64,000 bases of DNA from Fredinandcohnia onubensis. Its GTDB lineage: Bacteria > Bacillota > Bacilli > Bacillales > Bacillaceae_L. Under the pieces are notes generated by a model. That model searched no databases, had not been told where the DNA came from, and was given only the letters and a program-made list of their open reading frames with translations. Shown here piece after piece: positions 11,491 through 21,685 of this stretch. The position numbers and the translations under genes were made by a program. The stretch is taken from assembly GCF_002734285.1 (NCBI RefSeq), contig NZ_NSEA01000003.1, positions 375,111 through 439,110 of the forward strand. Reading direction: 5' to 3'. The stretch's first letter is position 1; each line of letters begins with the position of its first letter.

Positions 11491-12303
11491 ATGAGTAATC
11501 GCGTTGTATATGTAGTATCAGATTCAGTTGGGGAAACAGCTGAGTTAGTTGTTAAAGCGGCAGTTAGCCAATTTAACGGCTCCCATACAGAAATTAAACG
11601 AATTCCTTATGTAGAAGATACAGCTACTTTAGCAGAGGTTGTCGCACTTGCCAAACTTAATAATGCAATTATTGCGTTCACACTTGTTGTTCCTGAACTG
11701 CGAGATTTTCTTGTGATCGAAGCTGCACGTGAAGGGGTAATTGTAAACGATATCCTTGGTCCACTAATCGAGAAAATGTCTGGCCTTTATGAAAGTAACC
11801 CAAGATTTGAAGCAGGTCTTGTACGCAAACTCGATGAGGATTATTTCAAAAAGATTGAGGCAATTGAATTTGCTGTTAAGTATGATGACGGTCGCGACCC
11901 AAGAGGGATTTTACGTGCAGATATCGTCTTAATCGGGGTTTCAAGAACGTCCAAAACGCCTTTATCTCAGTATCTTGCCCATAAGCGCTATAAAGTTGCA
12001 AACGTTCCAATCGTACCAGAAGTCGATCCACCGGAAGAGCTCTTTAAAGTATCACCGAATAAATGCTTTGGACTAAAAATCAGCCCAGAGAAGCTAAACC
12101 ATATTAGACGTGAAAGATTAAAGTCATTAGGTTTAGATGACCAAGCGATCTATGCAAATATTAATCGCATTAAAGAAGAACTTGACCACTTTGAATCACT
12201 CGTGAATAAAATTAATTGTGATGTAGTGGATGTATCAAATAAAGCGGTTGAAGAAACAGCAAATATTATTTTAAATAAAATAAGTAATCGTAAAATAAAA
12301 TAA
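11491..12303 (+). CDS. yqfL: Pyruvate, phosphate dikinase regulatory protein (kinase/phosphorylase)
   Basis: A 270-residue protein of the DUF299/PPDK-regulator family with the nucleotide-binding loop [11 protein letters not shown] near residue 150 and the early motif [11 protein letters not shown]. These bifunctional enzymes phosphorylate and dephosphorylate PPDK or PEP synthase on a threonine. In B. subtilis the partner gene acts with CcpN on gluconeogenic expression, which fits its place here. SD AGGAGATGGAG; terminator follows. Whether this genome has a PPDK target cannot be seen. Confidence 0.93.
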   Translation: MSNRVVYVVSDSVGETAELVVKAAVSQFNGSHTEIKRIPYVEDTATLAEVVALAKLNNAIIAFTLVVPELRDFLVIEAAREGVIVNDILGPLIEKMSGLYESNPRFEAGLVRKLDEDYFKKIEAIEFAVKYDDGRDPRGILRADIVLIGVSRTSKTPLSQYLAHKRYKVANVPIVPEVDPPEELFKVSPNKCFGLKISPEKLNHIRRERLKSLGLDDQAIYANINRIKEELDHFESLVNKINCDVVDVSNKAVEETANIILNKISNRKIK

Positions 12304-12325
12304 TCATAAGACTACTTATACAGTA

Positions 12326-12357
12326 AAAAACATATCTCTAAAAAGATATGTTTTTTT
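12326..12357 (+). terminator. Rho-independent terminator after yqfL
   Basis: AAACATATCT and AGATATGTTT form a stem with a CTAAAA-type loop and a T7 tail. It closes the ccpN-yqfL unit. Confidence 0.9.
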
Positions 12358-12683
12358 ATGGCGCTTGAGTGAATTTTATATTATAATAAAAAATTGTGAT
12401 AAAAATACATATTTTTAGGTTTAGAGTTCGATTGGATAGAATAAACTATATATTGAAGGTTGTCAAGGATAAATTATGGAATAGGTGAATTAATTTTCGA
12501 CATTTTTTTCTTGTTTCCAATCTTTTTCCTTCAAAAATGATAGAAAATCTGTCCATAATTGCTCACCTAAAGATTGGACAATCACAGATTGTTGAACTTA
12601 TTTTTAATCTTTTTCTTGAAAAGAAGGATTCTTCGGAGTGATGTAGAATAGAGAAATATGACGAAAAAAAGAATAAAATATTT
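12358..12683. other. AT-rich gap before yqxD, no clear feature
   Basis: Beyond the terminator this stretch is AT-rich, has many stops in all frames and shows no convincing promoter. At its end ATG 12658 opens the frame that would match the expected YqxD N-terminus only if one base were added to the A7 run at 12664-12670. Confidence 0.5.
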
Positions 12684-13124
12684 GTGGATGCTGATGCATG
12701 TCCAGTTAAAGAAGAAATACTTAGCATAGCAGGTACATATAATATCAATGTTGTATTTGTAGCGTCGTATGCCCATGTTATGTCGACTCCAATGGGTGGT
12801 AAATGGGTGTACGTGGATGCTGAGAAAGAGGCAGCAGATCTCTATATTATGAATCATGCAATAAAAAAAGACATCGTCATTACCCAGGATACTGGCTTAG
12901 CGAGTATTTTAGTAAATAGAGGTGTAAATGTTATATCACCTCGTGGCAAAGAGTTTAAAGAAGAGGATATGGAACAAATCCTCCATTTTCGCTTTTTATC
13001 TGCAAAAGAAAGACGGAGTGGTTCATATTCAAAAGGACCAAAACCCTTTACTGACGAAGACAGACAACATTTTACTAAAATTTTTAAAAAAAGTTTGTCG
13101 AATCTTGCAGGATTTAAACTCTAA
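12684..13124 (+). CDS. yqxD: YaiI/YqxD family PIN-like protein, probable 5' frame disruption
   Basis: The 146 readable residues carry the family motifs VDADACPVKEEIL at the N-terminus and DIVITQDTGLASIL in the middle, typical of the DUF188 PIN-like fold; function unknown. The only start in this frame after the stop at 12639 is GTG 12684, which has no SD. ATG 12658 is one frame away: adding one A to the A7 tract at 12664-12670 would give MTKKKNKIFVDADACP. So either the gene begins at GTG, or the homopolymer hides a sequencing error, a mutation or slippage. It directly precedes dnaG, as in relatives. Confidence 0.8.
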   Translation: MDADACPVKEEILSIAGTYNINVVFVASYAHVMSTPMGGKWVYVDAEKEAADLYIMNHAIKKDIVITQDTGLASILVNRGVNVISPRGKEFKEEDMEQILHFRFLSAKERRSGSYSKGPKPFTDEDRQHFTKIFKKSLSNLAGFKL

Positions 13125-13158
13125 ACATCGAATAATTTAGTACTTGGGGATGTTATAC

Positions 13159-14967
13159 ATGGGATATCGAATACCCGAAGAAACAATCGAAAAAATTCGT
13201 ATTTCTGTTGACATTGTTGATGTTGTTAGTGAATATGTTCAATTGAAGAAGCAAGGTAGAAATTATTTTGGCTTATGCCCATTTCACGGTGAAAATACCC
13301 CTTCATTCTCTGTATCTCCCGATAAACAAATCTTTCATTGTTTTGGGTGTGGAGCAGGTGGAAATGTATTTTCTTTTTTAATGGACCTAGAAGGGTATTC
13401 CTTCTCGGAGGCGGCTATAAACCTCGCTAATAAAGTGAACATAGATTTGTCAGATTATGAACAGCCAACTGCTGTTTCTGATAAAAACAATGAAACATCA
13501 AAAATGCAAGAAGCACACGAATTATTAAAGAAATTCTATCATCACCTATTACTTAATACAAAAGAAGGTCAACCAGCGCTAGACTATTTAACCAATAGGG
13601 GCTTCACAAGAGAAATCATTGATAAGTTTGAAATTGGCTATGCCCTCGACTCGTGGGACTTTGCCACGAAATTTCTCCAGAAAAGAGGTTTTAGGCCAGA
13701 GTTGATGGAACGGGCCGGACTGCTCGTAAAAAAGGAGGATACCGGTACATTCTTTGATAGATTTCGAAACCGCATAATGTTTCCGATATGGGATCACCAA
13801 GGTAAAACCATTGCATTTTCTGGCAGGGTGCTTGATAAGGGGCAGGAACCAAAATATTTAAACAGTCCTGAAACTATTATTTTTAATAAAAGCAAGACCC
13901 TTTATAATTTCCATCAAGCAAGACTTGCGATTCGAAAACACCAACAAGTGGTTCTTTTTGAGGGGTTTGCAGATGTCATTGCAGCTGATACAGCTGATGT
14001 TCCAAATTCAATAGGTACGATGGGCACATCCTTGACGGATGAACATGTGAAAATAATAAGACGGAATGTGGAATCTGTTGTTATCTGTTATGACTCTGAC
14101 AATGCGGGTTTAGATGCGGCTTTACGAGCTTCTACTATGCTAGGTGAAGCGGGTTGTTATGTAAGAGTAGCAACAATGCCAAATGGCATGGACCCTGATG
14201 ACTACATTAGAAAATATGGCGCAGAGAAGTTTAAAAATGATGTAATAGGGGCAAGTCTTACATTAATGGCATTTAAAATGCAGTACTTAAGAAAAGGAAA
14301 AAATCTTCAGGATGAAGGAGATCGCATCCGTTATATAGAAGATGTTATTAAAGAAATTTCCTCTTTAGAAAAGGCTGTAGAAAGGGACCATTACTTGCGC
14401 CAATTATCAAGTGAATTTTCTATTTCACTTGATGCATTAAAAACACAACAGCTTCAGTATTATAAATCTGAACGGAAAAAAAGGGATAATTTCTCTTCGA
14501 ATAGAAATAATACGAAAGCGAAACCTACCGTATCAAAACATTTACTAAAAGCCTATCATAATGCAGAGCGATATTTAATTGCTTATATGTTGCGTAGTCG
14601 GGATATTGCTGAAAAGATACAAGATCAGCTTCAGGCCGAATTTAATATCGAAGAGCATCGAGCGATTGTAACGTACCTCTATGCATTTTATGAAGAAGGA
14701 TTTGAACCAGATATCAGCACATTACTAACAAGGGTTCATGATGAGAGTTTAAAAAGGATTGTCACCGATATTGCAATGATGTCAATTGAAGAGGAAGTAT
14801 CGGAATCTGTTTTATCAGATTATGTGAAACAGGTGTTGAATCACAAAAAATTGTCAATGATAAAAGAAAAAGAATCTGAGCAACTTGAGGCTGAACGAAG
14901 TAAGGATTATTTGAAGGCTGCTACAATTGCAAATGAAATCATTCAAATGAAAAAAGCATTAATTTAA
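13159..14967 (+). CDS. dnaG: DNA primase
   Basis: The 602 residues hold a CHC2 zinc finger ([12 protein letters not shown]...HCFGCGAGG near 40-65), an RNA polymerase core with Toprim signatures ([11 protein letters not shown] and [12 protein letters not shown]) and a C-terminal helicase-interaction domain. It makes primers at the replication fork. ATG 13159 gives the usual start [13 protein letters not shown] with GGGGA 8 nt upstream; TTG 13144 and ATG 13150 are weaker. The gene leads into sigA after 53 nt, the classical macromolecular synthesis operon order dnaG-sigA. Confidence 0.97.
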   Translation: MGYRIPEETIEKIRISVDIVDVVSEYVQLKKQGRNYFGLCPFHGENTPSFSVSPDKQIFHCFGCGAGGNVFSFLMDLEGYSFSEAAINLANKVNIDLSDYEQPTAVSDKNNETSKMQEAHELLKKFYHHLLLNTKEGQPALDYLTNRGFTREIIDKFEIGYALDSWDFATKFLQKRGFRPELMERAGLLVKKEDTGTFFDRFRNRIMFPIWDHQGKTIAFSGRVLDKGQEPKYLNSPETIIFNKSKTLYNFHQARLAIRKHQQVVLFEGFADVIAADTADVPNSIGTMGTSLTDEHVKIIRRNVESVVICYDSDNAGLDAALRASTMLGEAGCYVRVATMPNGMDPDDYIRKYGAEKFKNDVIGASLTLMAFKMQYLRKGKNLQDEGDRIRYIEDVIKEISSLEKAVERDHYLRQLSSEFSISLDALKTQQLQYYKSERKKRDNFSSNRNNTKAKPTVSKHLLKAYHNAERYLIAYMLRSRDIAEKIQDQLQAEFNIEEHRAIVTYLYAFYEEGFEPDISTLLTRVHDESLKRIVTDIAMMSIEEEVSESVLSDYVKQVLNHKKLSMIKEKESEQLEAERSKDYLKAATIANEIIQMKKALI

Positions 14968-15020
14968 ACAAATAGGTTTTCTAACCTCTATGTCTTACAA
15001 GTTTGGAAGGAGGGGAACAA

Positions 15021-16157
15021 ATGGCTGAAAAGTCTAAAGAAGTCGATACAGAGTTAACATTAGAGCAAGTCAAAGAAAAATTAACAGCACTAGGAAAAAA
15101 ACGCGGTGTATTGACATATGAAGAAATCGCTGAGCGTATGTCTGGTTTTGAAGTTGAATCAGACCACCTTGATGAATACTATGAGTTCCTTGGAGAGCAG
15201 GGAATTGAATTATTAGGTGACAGCGGGGATCATGATGCTGATGATGACAATGAAGATGATCCAAATATTCAAGAACTATCCAAGGAAGAAGAGTTTGATC
15301 TTAATGATCTAAGTGTTCCTCCAGGAGTAAAAATAAATGACCCGGTACGTATGTACCTAAAAGAAATTGGCCGTGTTGATTTACTTTCAGCTGATGATGA
15401 AATTCAACTTGCTGAACGAATTGAACAAGGTGATGAAGAGGCCAAACGTAGACTCGCTGAAGCTAATTTACGACTTGTAGTAAGTATTGCAAAGCGTTAC
15501 GTTGGTCGTGGGATGTTGTTCCTAGATTTAATCCAAGAAGGTAATATGGGACTTATTAAAGCTGTTGAGAAATTTGATTACCGCAAAGGTTTCAAATTTA
15601 GTACGTATGCAACATGGTGGATACGTCAAGCCATCACACGTGCGATTGCAGACCAAGCTAGAACCATCCGTATTCCCGTTCATATGGTAGAAACAATTAA
15701 TAAATTAATCCGTGTGCAACGTCAGTTACTCCAGGACCTAGGGCGCGAACCAACACCTGAAGAAATTGGAGAAGATATGGATCTAACACCAGAAAAGGTA
15801 AGGGAAATCTTAAAAATTGCACAAGAACCTGTATCATTAGAAACACCAATTGGTGAAGAAGATGACTCACATCTTGGAGACTTTATCGAAGACCAAGACG
15901 CAACTTCTCCGTCAGAGCATGCTGCATACGAGCTTTTAAAAGAACAGCTTGAAGATGTTCTAGATACCTTAACAGATCGAGAAGAAAATGTATTACGTCT
16001 ACGCTTTGGATTGGACGATGGACGTACTCGTACTCTCGAAGAGGTTGGTAAAGTATTTGGTGTTACTCGTGAGCGTATTCGACAAATTGAAGCAAAAGCC
16101 CTACGAAAGCTACGTCACCCAAGCCGAAGTAAGAGATTAAAGGATTTCTTAGAATAA
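15021..16157 (+). CDS. sigA: Primary sigma factor SigA (RpoD)
   Basis: A 378-residue sigma-70 group 1 factor. Region 1.1 is acidic (residues about 60-95), region 2 contains the near-invariant [14 protein letters not shown] for -10 recognition and strand melting, and region 4 has the helix-turn-helix [22 protein letters not shown] for -35 recognition. The start follows GGAAGGAGGGG at good spacing; a TTG at 15003 lies before that SD. A perfect terminator follows. Confidence 0.98.
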   Translation: MAEKSKEVDTELTLEQVKEKLTALGKKRGVLTYEEIAERMSGFEVESDHLDEYYEFLGEQGIELLGDSGDHDADDDNEDDPNIQELSKEEEFDLNDLSVPPGVKINDPVRMYLKEIGRVDLLSADDEIQLAERIEQGDEEAKRRLAEANLRLVVSIAKRYVGRGMLFLDLIQEGNMGLIKAVEKFDYRKGFKFSTYATWWIRQAITRAIADQARTIRIPVHMVETINKLIRVQRQLLQDLGREPTPEEIGEDMDLTPEKVREILKIAQEPVSLETPIGEEDDSHLGDFIEDQDATSPSEHAAYELLKEQLEDVLDTLTDREENVLRLRFGLDDGRTRTLEEVGKVFGVTRERIRQIEAKALRKLRHPSRSKRLKDFLE

Positions 16158-16174
16158 ATTTCATTTACATTCCG

Positions 16175-16212
16175 TAGTTTACTTCATACAATTGAAGTAA
16201 ACTATTTTTTTT
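16175..16212 (+). terminator. Rho-independent terminator after sigA
   Basis: A 12-bp perfect stem TAGTTTACTTCA / TGAAGTAAACTA with a 6-nt loop and a T8 run. Confidence 0.95.
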
Positions 16213-16307
16213 AGTTTTAGCCCCATTCGATGTGGGTTGCGAAGACATTGCCACTCAAGCGTGATGTTTTTAGTCTTTGATTTTATTCAAGTAAGGTGAG
16301 CGCTTTC

Positions 16308-16841
16308 ATGAATCAAGAAAGAAAAAAGATTATTATCAATGAAATCCTATATTGGCGTAAAAATAAATTACTGCCAGAGGCATATTGTAATTTCCTACTC
16401 TCGCTATATACAGAGGGGGAAGGAATTGAGCCTACAAAAGAAACAACTTCATCAAAGAAAACACCATTTCTTTCAATCATCGGAATTGGTTTGCTTTTAC
16501 CAGTTTTATTACTTGTCACTTATTTTACTGAAATATCGCCTATATTGCAAATGGTATTAAACTTTATTTTTTTAATTGTCTGCATTTTAGGCCTAATTAG
16601 TCAAAGAACAAATCCACTTTTTGTTCATATTGGCTCAATTATACTCGCCCTTTTTACCTTGCTTTTAACAGCGAATTTAAGTGAACTAATTTTTAAGGGA
16701 CAGGCACTTTATTTAATCGGGATGATTCTTTTGAATTGTATCGGTTGGATTTTTGTTGGGTTGTTCACTAAGAAGAAGTATTTTTTGATTGCCGGCGTTC
16801 TCGTTAGTATGATTGCTGTTGTAACTTTATTGAATATTTAA
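16308..16841 (+). CDS. Polytopic membrane protein of unknown function
   Basis: The 177 residues comprise a charged cytoplasmic N-terminus of about 60 residues (QERKKIIINEILYWRKNKLL...) and five or six hydrophobic helices to the C-terminal end. The pattern resembles DUF2157-type membrane proteins only in general layout, so no function is assigned. ATG 16308 follows AAGGTGAGC; GTG 16296 falls within that SD. It sits between the sigA terminator and an acyl-CoA dehydrogenase promoter, so it may have its own promoter in the 95 nt before it. Confidence 0.75.
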   Translation: MNQERKKIIINEILYWRKNKLLPEAYCNFLLSLYTEGEGIEPTKETTSSKKTPFLSIIGIGLLLPVLLLVTYFTEISPILQMVLNFIFLIVCILGLISQRTNPLFVHIGSIILALFTLLLTANLSELIFKGQALYLIGMILLNCIGWIFVGLFTKKKYFLIAGVLVSMIAVVTLLNI

Positions 16842-16846
16842 ATTAT

Positions 16847-16874
16847 TTGAAAATTCATCAACTCCCGATATAAT
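16847..16874 (+). promoter_or_regulatory. SigA-type promoter for the acyl-CoA dehydrogenase gene
   Basis: TTGAAA at 16847-16852, 16-nt spacer, TATAAT at 16869-16874; the downstream start codon is at 16908 behind AATGGGAGGGG. Confidence 0.7.
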
Positions 16875-16907
16875 AGATATGAAAACGCATACAATGGGAG
16901 GGGTATT

Positions 16908-18047
16908 ATGAATTTCGATTTAACGACAGAGCAAAAATTGATTCAAAAAACAATTAGAGAGTTTTCCGAAGCAGAAGTTGCTCCAGGTGCTGAAAAACGG
17001 GATAAAGACAAACGTTTCCCAAAAGAAATTTTTCAAAAGCTTGGAGAATTAGGGATGATGGGCTTGCCGTTTCCTGAAGAATATGGTGGAGCAGATTCTG
17101 ATACAATTAGCTTTGCAATCGTGGTCGAAGAACTAAGTCGTGCCTGTGGGTCTACCGGAATTACATATTCAGCACATATCTCACTTGGTGGTGCACCCCT
17201 TCATTTATTTGGAACAAAAGAACAAAAACTAAAATACTTAACTCCAATTTGCACAGGAGAATCCTTGGGAGCCTTTGGATTAACAGAACCCAATGCTGGA
17301 TCAGATGCAGGTGGAACCCAAACAGAAGCCATTCTCGAAAATAATCACTTTATCATTAATGGAAATAAATGCTTTATCACAAATGCCAGTTTCGCAAAGC
17401 ATATAGCCCTCACAGCGATAACGGGCCGTCATGGGGCTAAAAAAGAAATAAGCGCAATTATAGTACCAACTAATGCAGAAGGCTTTAAGGTTATTGATAA
17501 CTACGAGAAAATGGGACTCAATGCCTCAAACACGACGGAGTTAGTTTTAGAGGACGTTCATGTACCTGAAGAAAACCTGCTTGGAAAACGAGGAGAAGGC
17601 TTCAGACAGTTTCTAATTACGCTAGATGGCGGCAGAATCGGTATTGGAGCAATGGCGGTTGGAATTGCACAAGCAGCTTATGAAAAGGCCCTAACGTATG
17701 CAAAAGAACGCAAACAATTTGGTAAGTCCCTTTCAAGTTTCCAGGCTATTCAATTTAAATTAGCAGATATGGCGATGAAGATTGAACTGGCACGGAATAT
17801 GGTATACAAAGCTGCATGGTTGAAGGATCAAGGAAGAAATTTCTCAAAAGAAGCTTCAATGGCAAAGCTTTATGCCTCTGAAATTTGTATGGAGGTGACA
17901 AATCAAGCTGTCCAGATACACGGTGGCTATGGTTATATGAAAGAATATCATGTTGAAAGATTTATGCGAGATGCAAAGCTTCTTGAAATCGGGGAGGGGA
18001 CATCTGAAATTCAACGAATGGTCATTGCACGTACAATTGGATGCTAA
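16908..18047 (+). CDS. Acyl-CoA dehydrogenase (short/medium chain type)
   Basis: A 379-residue flavoprotein of standard family length. The FAD/substrate signature AFGLTEPNAGSDAGG lies near residue 123, and the C-terminal signature QIHGGYGYMKEYHVERFMRDAK is followed by EIGEGTSEIQ, whose first GEG glutamate is the expected catalytic base. It oxidises acyl-CoA to enoyl-CoA in fatty-acid or branched-chain amino-acid breakdown, passing electrons to ETF. Substrate length cannot be fixed from sequence. It is monocistronic: own promoter and terminator. Confidence 0.93.
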   Translation: MNFDLTTEQKLIQKTIREFSEAEVAPGAEKRDKDKRFPKEIFQKLGELGMMGLPFPEEYGGADSDTISFAIVVEELSRACGSTGITYSAHISLGGAPLHLFGTKEQKLKYLTPICTGESLGAFGLTEPNAGSDAGGTQTEAILENNHFIINGNKCFITNASFAKHIALTAITGRHGAKKEISAIIVPTNAEGFKVIDNYEKMGLNASNTTELVLEDVHVPEENLLGKRGEGFRQFLITLDGGRIGIGAMAVGIAQAAYEKALTYAKERKQFGKSLSSFQAIQFKLADMAMKIELARNMVYKAAWLKDQGRNFSKEASMAKLYASEICMEVTNQAVQIHGGYGYMKEYHVERFMRDAKLLEIGEGTSEIQRMVIARTIGC

Positions 18048-18063
18048 AATGTTATGTCAGATT

Positions 18064-18099
18064 TAACTCCTTGCCAATTGGTAGGGGGTTTTTATTTTT
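18064..18099 (+). terminator. Rho-independent terminator after acyl-CoA dehydrogenase
   Basis: AACTCC...GGGGTT outer pairing around CCAATTGG with a T-rich tail. Confidence 0.75.
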
Positions 18100-18274
18100 T
18101 TTATGACAAATTTGTGACGTTTTTGTGTAAAATAATTTTACAATATTATGTTAAATAAGTTCTTGTACAAATAGGTCTTTTACTTCTATCATTTTTCAAG
18201 TAAAATAGAGAGTGTTTGTATAGAATAATAATTATATCTATTTTGATGTACATAAGGTAAGGGAGGTCAGAATA

Positions 18275-18628
18275 ATGAAAAAGAATCCATTAATACCATT
18301 TGCCCTGATTGCAGTTTTCGGTATTGGACTTATGTTCCTATTAGGCTTTGTTGGACTAGGTAACATGGAGGAAATGGCAAACCAAGGTGAAGAGGCTCCA
18401 GAAACAGCAGCTGCTTCCCCAGAAGAAGTTGTCCAAAGTACATGTGCAGCTTGCCATGGTCAAGATTTAGCAGGTCAAGGTAATGCACCTGCATTAAAAG
18501 GTATTGATCTTTCCGTAGAAGAGATTCAGGATGTAATCACTAATGGTAGAGGTGCGATGCCAGGTGGCTTAGTTAAAGACCCTGCACAAGTACAAGAAAT
18601 CGCAAATTGGTTAGTTGAACAAAAATAA
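18275..18628 (+). CDS. cccA: Membrane-anchored cytochrome c-550
   Basis: The 117 residues have an uncleaved N-terminal anchor (PLIPFALIAVFGIGLMFLLG), an Ala/Glu/Pro-rich linker, and a small class I cytochrome c domain with the haem attachment site CAACH near residue 67 and an axial methionine in GAMPGG. It carries electrons on the outer face of the membrane. In B. subtilis cccA also lies just after sigA. SD GGGAGGTC; terminator follows. Confidence 0.95.
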   Translation: MKKNPLIPFALIAVFGIGLMFLLGFVGLGNMEEMANQGEEAPETAAASPEEVVQSTCAACHGQDLAGQGNAPALKGIDLSVEEIQDVITNGRGAMPGGLVKDPAQVQEIANWLVEQK

Positions 18629-18633
18629 ATAAT

Positions 18634-18669
18634 AAAAAAACCCTTTGCATAAAATGTAAAGGGTTTTTT
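18634..18669 (+). terminator. Rho-independent terminator after cccA
   Basis: AAAAAAACCCTTT pairs with AAAGGGTTTTTT across a short CAT/ATG-closed loop. Confidence 0.93.
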
Positions 18670-18743
18670 ACTGCCCTTCCTGGTCAGATGGAAGTTTCTA
18701 CTGACATCTTGTATAATAAAAATTAAAAAAATGTGGTGTTATT

Positions 18744-19448
18744 ATGAATGAAGAAAAGCTATCGAAGCGGCTTGAAACAGTCGCATCATACATACCAAAA
18801 GGGGCAATATTAGCAGACATCGGGTCTGATCACGCCTATCTTCCATGCTATGCATACTTAAATGGGTTAATCACTGGGGGAATAGCAGGAGAGGTAGCAG
18901 AGGGACCATTACAATCTGCAAAAAAACAAATTTCCAAAAGTGAGCTTGATTCCAAAATTGAAGCACGAAAAGGGGATGGACTTGAAGTCATCCAACCAAA
19001 TGAAGTAACATGTATTACCATAGCAGGAATGGGTGGCTCGCTTATACGCTCCATTCTTGAAAATGGCAAAAACAAACTGCCAGGCGTAAAAAGACTAATC
19101 CTACAACCTAATATTGGCGCTTCAACAATTAGAGAATGGCTTATTGAAAACAATTGGGAGCTAATCGCCGAAGAAATCCTAGAGGAAGACAAAAAAATTT
19201 ATGAAGTTTTAGTTGCCGAAAAAGGAAGCCCACTTAAGCCATATCAGCATAAGGAACAAGAACTTTTACTAGGGCCATTCTTATTAAAAGAAAAAAGTTC
19301 AGTTTTTGAAAAAAAATGGGCCCATGAACTAAAACATTGGGAAAAAATCTTATCACAGCTTGAAACAGCAGGAGAAACACCCGAAAATCAGACACGAAAA
19401 GAAGAGCTCAAGCAAAAAATAAAAATAGTAAAGGAGGTATTACAATGA
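18744..19448 (+). CDS. trmK: tRNA (adenine(22)-N(1))-methyltransferase
   Basis: The 234-residue protein has the SAM-binding motif LADIGSDHAYLP near residue 24 and the family motif CITIAGMGGSLI near 93, followed by a coiled-coil C-terminal region rich in Lys and Glu. TrmK methylates A22 of tRNAs such as tRNA-Ser. Its stop overlaps the start of yqfO by 4 nt (ATGA), the usual pairing in bacilli. Confidence 0.95.
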   Translation: MNEEKLSKRLETVASYIPKGAILADIGSDHAYLPCYAYLNGLITGGIAGEVAEGPLQSAKKQISKSELDSKIEARKGDGLEVIQPNEVTCITIAGMGGSLIRSILENGKNKLPGVKRLILQPNIGASTIREWLIENNWELIAEEILEEDKKIYEVLVAEKGSPLKPYQHKEQELLLGPFLLKEKSSVFEKKWAHELKHWEKILSQLETAGETPENQTRKEELKQKIKIVKEVLQ

Positions 19449-20572
19449 GCAAAATTCCTAACGGTTTTGAAGTGATACAAGTATTTGAGCAATTTTCTCC
19501 AAAGCACTTAGCCGTCGAAGGTGATCGGGAAAGAATCGGCCTTCAAGTTGGTACTTTAAACAAGCCAGTAAAAAAAATCATGGTTGTACTTGATGTATTA
19601 GAAGAGGTGGTTGATGATGCTATTTCAAATGATGTTGATTTGATTATTGCTCATCATCCACCCATTTTTAGACCCTTGAAAACAGTACAAACAGATACAC
19701 CGTCTGGAAGAATCATTGAAAAATGTATTTTACATAATATAGCGATTTATGCAGCACATACAAATTTAGACGTGGCTGTCGGTGGCGTTAATGACCTACT
19801 TGCGGATGCATTGGGGTTAACAAATATTGAATTGCTTGCGCCAACCTACGAGGAAACGTTAAAAAAACTCGCTGTTTATGTCCCTCGGGAGTCTGCTGAT
19901 GAAGTACGAGATGCATTAGGATCGGCTGGTGCAGGTTATATCGGAAATTACAGTCATTGTACGTACAATACGCCTGGTACAGGAACATTCTTACCACATC
20001 AAGGGACAAACCCACATATAGGTGAAGTCGGTAAATTAGAAGTAGTTGATGAAATCAAAATTGAGACAGTTTTCCCAAGTAGCCTTCAAAAGAAGGTGAT
20101 TACGGCTATGCTTAACGCTCATCCATATGAGGAGGTTGCTTTCGATATTTATCCCCTTGAAAATGAAGGTAATGTGCTTGGACTTGGACGTGTTGGTTAT
20201 CTCGAACAGGAAATGACACTTGAGCAATTCGCCTTGTATGTTAAAGATAAATTAGAAGTAAATGGTCTTCGTGTAGTGGGTTCTCTTTCAGATAAAGTGA
20301 AGAAGGTTGCGGTGCTTGGAGGAGACGGAAATAAATATGTTTCACATGCTAAAAGAGCTGGAGCAGACGTGTATGTAACCGGAGATATGTATTACCATGT
20401 TGCTCATGATGCGATGATGATGGGCCTTAATATCGTTGATCCAGGCCATAATGTTGAAAAGGTCATGAAAAAAGGGGTAGCTAATATCCTAACGGAACGT
20501 TTCAAAGAAAAGAAATTCGAGGTTACTGTGATTACTTCGGAACTAAATACAGACCCATTTAAATTCCTATGA
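19445..20572 (+). CDS. yqfO: Nif3-like dinuclear metal-centre protein YqfO
   Basis: The 375 residues make a split Nif3 fold. Metal ligands are seen as IIAHHPPIF near residue 73, HTNLDVA near 105 and the C-terminal GHNVEK segment. Residues about 130-235 form the PII/CutA-like insert typical of the longer bacterial forms. Members bind two metal ions; the substrate is not settled, although GTP cyclohydrolase-like names are used. SD AAAGGAGG lies in the trmK end. Confidence 0.93.
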   Translation: MSKIPNGFEVIQVFEQFSPKHLAVEGDRERIGLQVGTLNKPVKKIMVVLDVLEEVVDDAISNDVDLIIAHHPPIFRPLKTVQTDTPSGRIIEKCILHNIAIYAAHTNLDVAVGGVNDLLADALGLTNIELLAPTYEETLKKLAVYVPRESADEVRDALGSAGAGYIGNYSHCTYNTPGTGTFLPHQGTNPHIGEVGKLEVVDEIKIETVFPSSLQKKVITAMLNAHPYEEVAFDIYPLENEGNVLGLGRVGYLEQEMTLEQFALYVKDKLEVNGLRVVGSLSDKVKKVAVLGGDGNKYVSHAKRAGADVYVTGDMYYHVAHDAMMMGLNIVDPGHNVEKVMKKGVANILTERFKEKKFEVTVITSELNTDPFKFL

Positions 20573-20609
20573 AAAAAAGGTACTCCAATTTTGCTGGGGT
20601 ACCTTTTTC
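20572..20609. terminator. Bidirectional terminator between yqfO and ispH
   Basis: AAAAAAAGGTACTCC pairs with GGGGTACCTTTTT. The A run on one side and the T run on the other suit both converging genes. Confidence 0.9.
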
Positions 20610-20634
20610 TTTATATAAAATCGCTTTTGATCGG

Positions 20635-21582
20635 TTATTTTTTAGCTATTTTTACCTTTGGTAACACTTTATAGAGCGGAACTTTTCGAGCTCGTTCCCA
20701 TGTTTCCTCATTTTCAGGATCGAATTGCTCTAAAAAGTTAATGACCTCTTTTGTAATTGGGGTTGGGGTGGAAGCGCCAGCTGTAACGGCTACTTTCTCA
20801 ACACCTTTAAGCCATTCAAGTTGAATATCACTTACGTCTGCAACACGATATGCTTTTGTACCTGCAATTTCTTCAGAAACTTGTGCAAGACGGTTTGAGT
20901 TATTGCTCTTCGGATCTCCAACTACGATTGTTAAGTCAGCCACAGTTGCTTGCTGGGCAACAGCTTCTTGTCGAACCTGTGTAGCTAAACAAATTTCATT
21001 GTGGACTTCAGCATGTGGAAACTTTTCCTTAACCTTTTCCATTACATGAAGAACGTCCCACTGACTCATTGTTGTTTGGTTGGTCACAACAAGGTTTTCA
21101 TGATTCAGCTCTAGTTTTTCAACATCTTCAACTGTTTCAACAAGATGAACGAAACTAGGTGCTACACCCAATGCACCTTCTGGCTCTGGGTGGCCCTTCT
21201 TACCAATATAAATAATATGGTAGTCTTCAGCTGTTTTTTCCTTAATTAAATCATGTGTTCTTGTTACATCAGGGCAAGTGGCATCAAGTGTAACAAGACC
21301 ACGTTCTTTTGCTAATCTTTTCACCTCTGGTGAAACGCCATGTGCTGTGAAAATAACGGTACCTTCTTTAACCTGATTTAAAATATCTAAACGGTTTGCT
21401 CCATCAAGCGTAATAATTCCTTCTTCTTCAAAGGCATCAGTTACATGCTTATTGTGAACAATCATCCCTAGTATATATATAGGTCTTGGTAATGTTTTAT
21501 CTAAAGCGGCATTTTTCGCAATTACCATCGCATCTACTACACCGTAGCAATATCCACGGGGAGCAATTTTGATTACTTCCAT
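20635..21582 (-). CDS. ispH: 4-hydroxy-3-methylbut-2-enyl diphosphate reductase
   Basis: The 315-residue iron-sulphur enzyme starts [15 protein letters not shown], with the first cluster cysteine in that motif, the others in DATCPDV and in the NEICLATQ segment; [10 protein letters not shown] near the C-terminus is also typical. It makes IPP and DMAPP in the last MEP-pathway step and pairs functionally with ispG at 27.8 kb. The start at 21582 has GAGGAGGAG 8 nt upstream; the longer reading from 21603 starts before that SD. Confidence 0.97.
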   Translation of the reverse strand: MEVIKIAPRGYCYGVVDAMVIAKNAALDKTLPRPIYILGMIVHNKHVTDAFEEEGIITLDGANRLDILNQVKEGTVIFTAHGVSPEVKRLAKERGLVTLDATCPDVTRTHDLIKEKTAEDYHIIYIGKKGHPEPEGALGVAPSFVHLVETVEDVEKLELNHENLVVTNQTTMSQWDVLHVMEKVKEKFPHAEVHNEICLATQVRQEAVAQQATVADLTIVVGDPKSNNSNRLAQVSEEIAGTKAYRVADVSDIQLEWLKGVEKVAVTAGASTPTPITKEVINFLEQFDPENEETWERARKVPLYKVLPKVKIAKK

Positions 21583-21685
21583 GCTCTTCTCCTCCTCAGT
21601 CAATAAATCGGATAGCTCATACCTATTGGTACTCTCGTAATCTCGTATTTATTATATCTGAGTATGAAGGATAATACAAAGTCTT

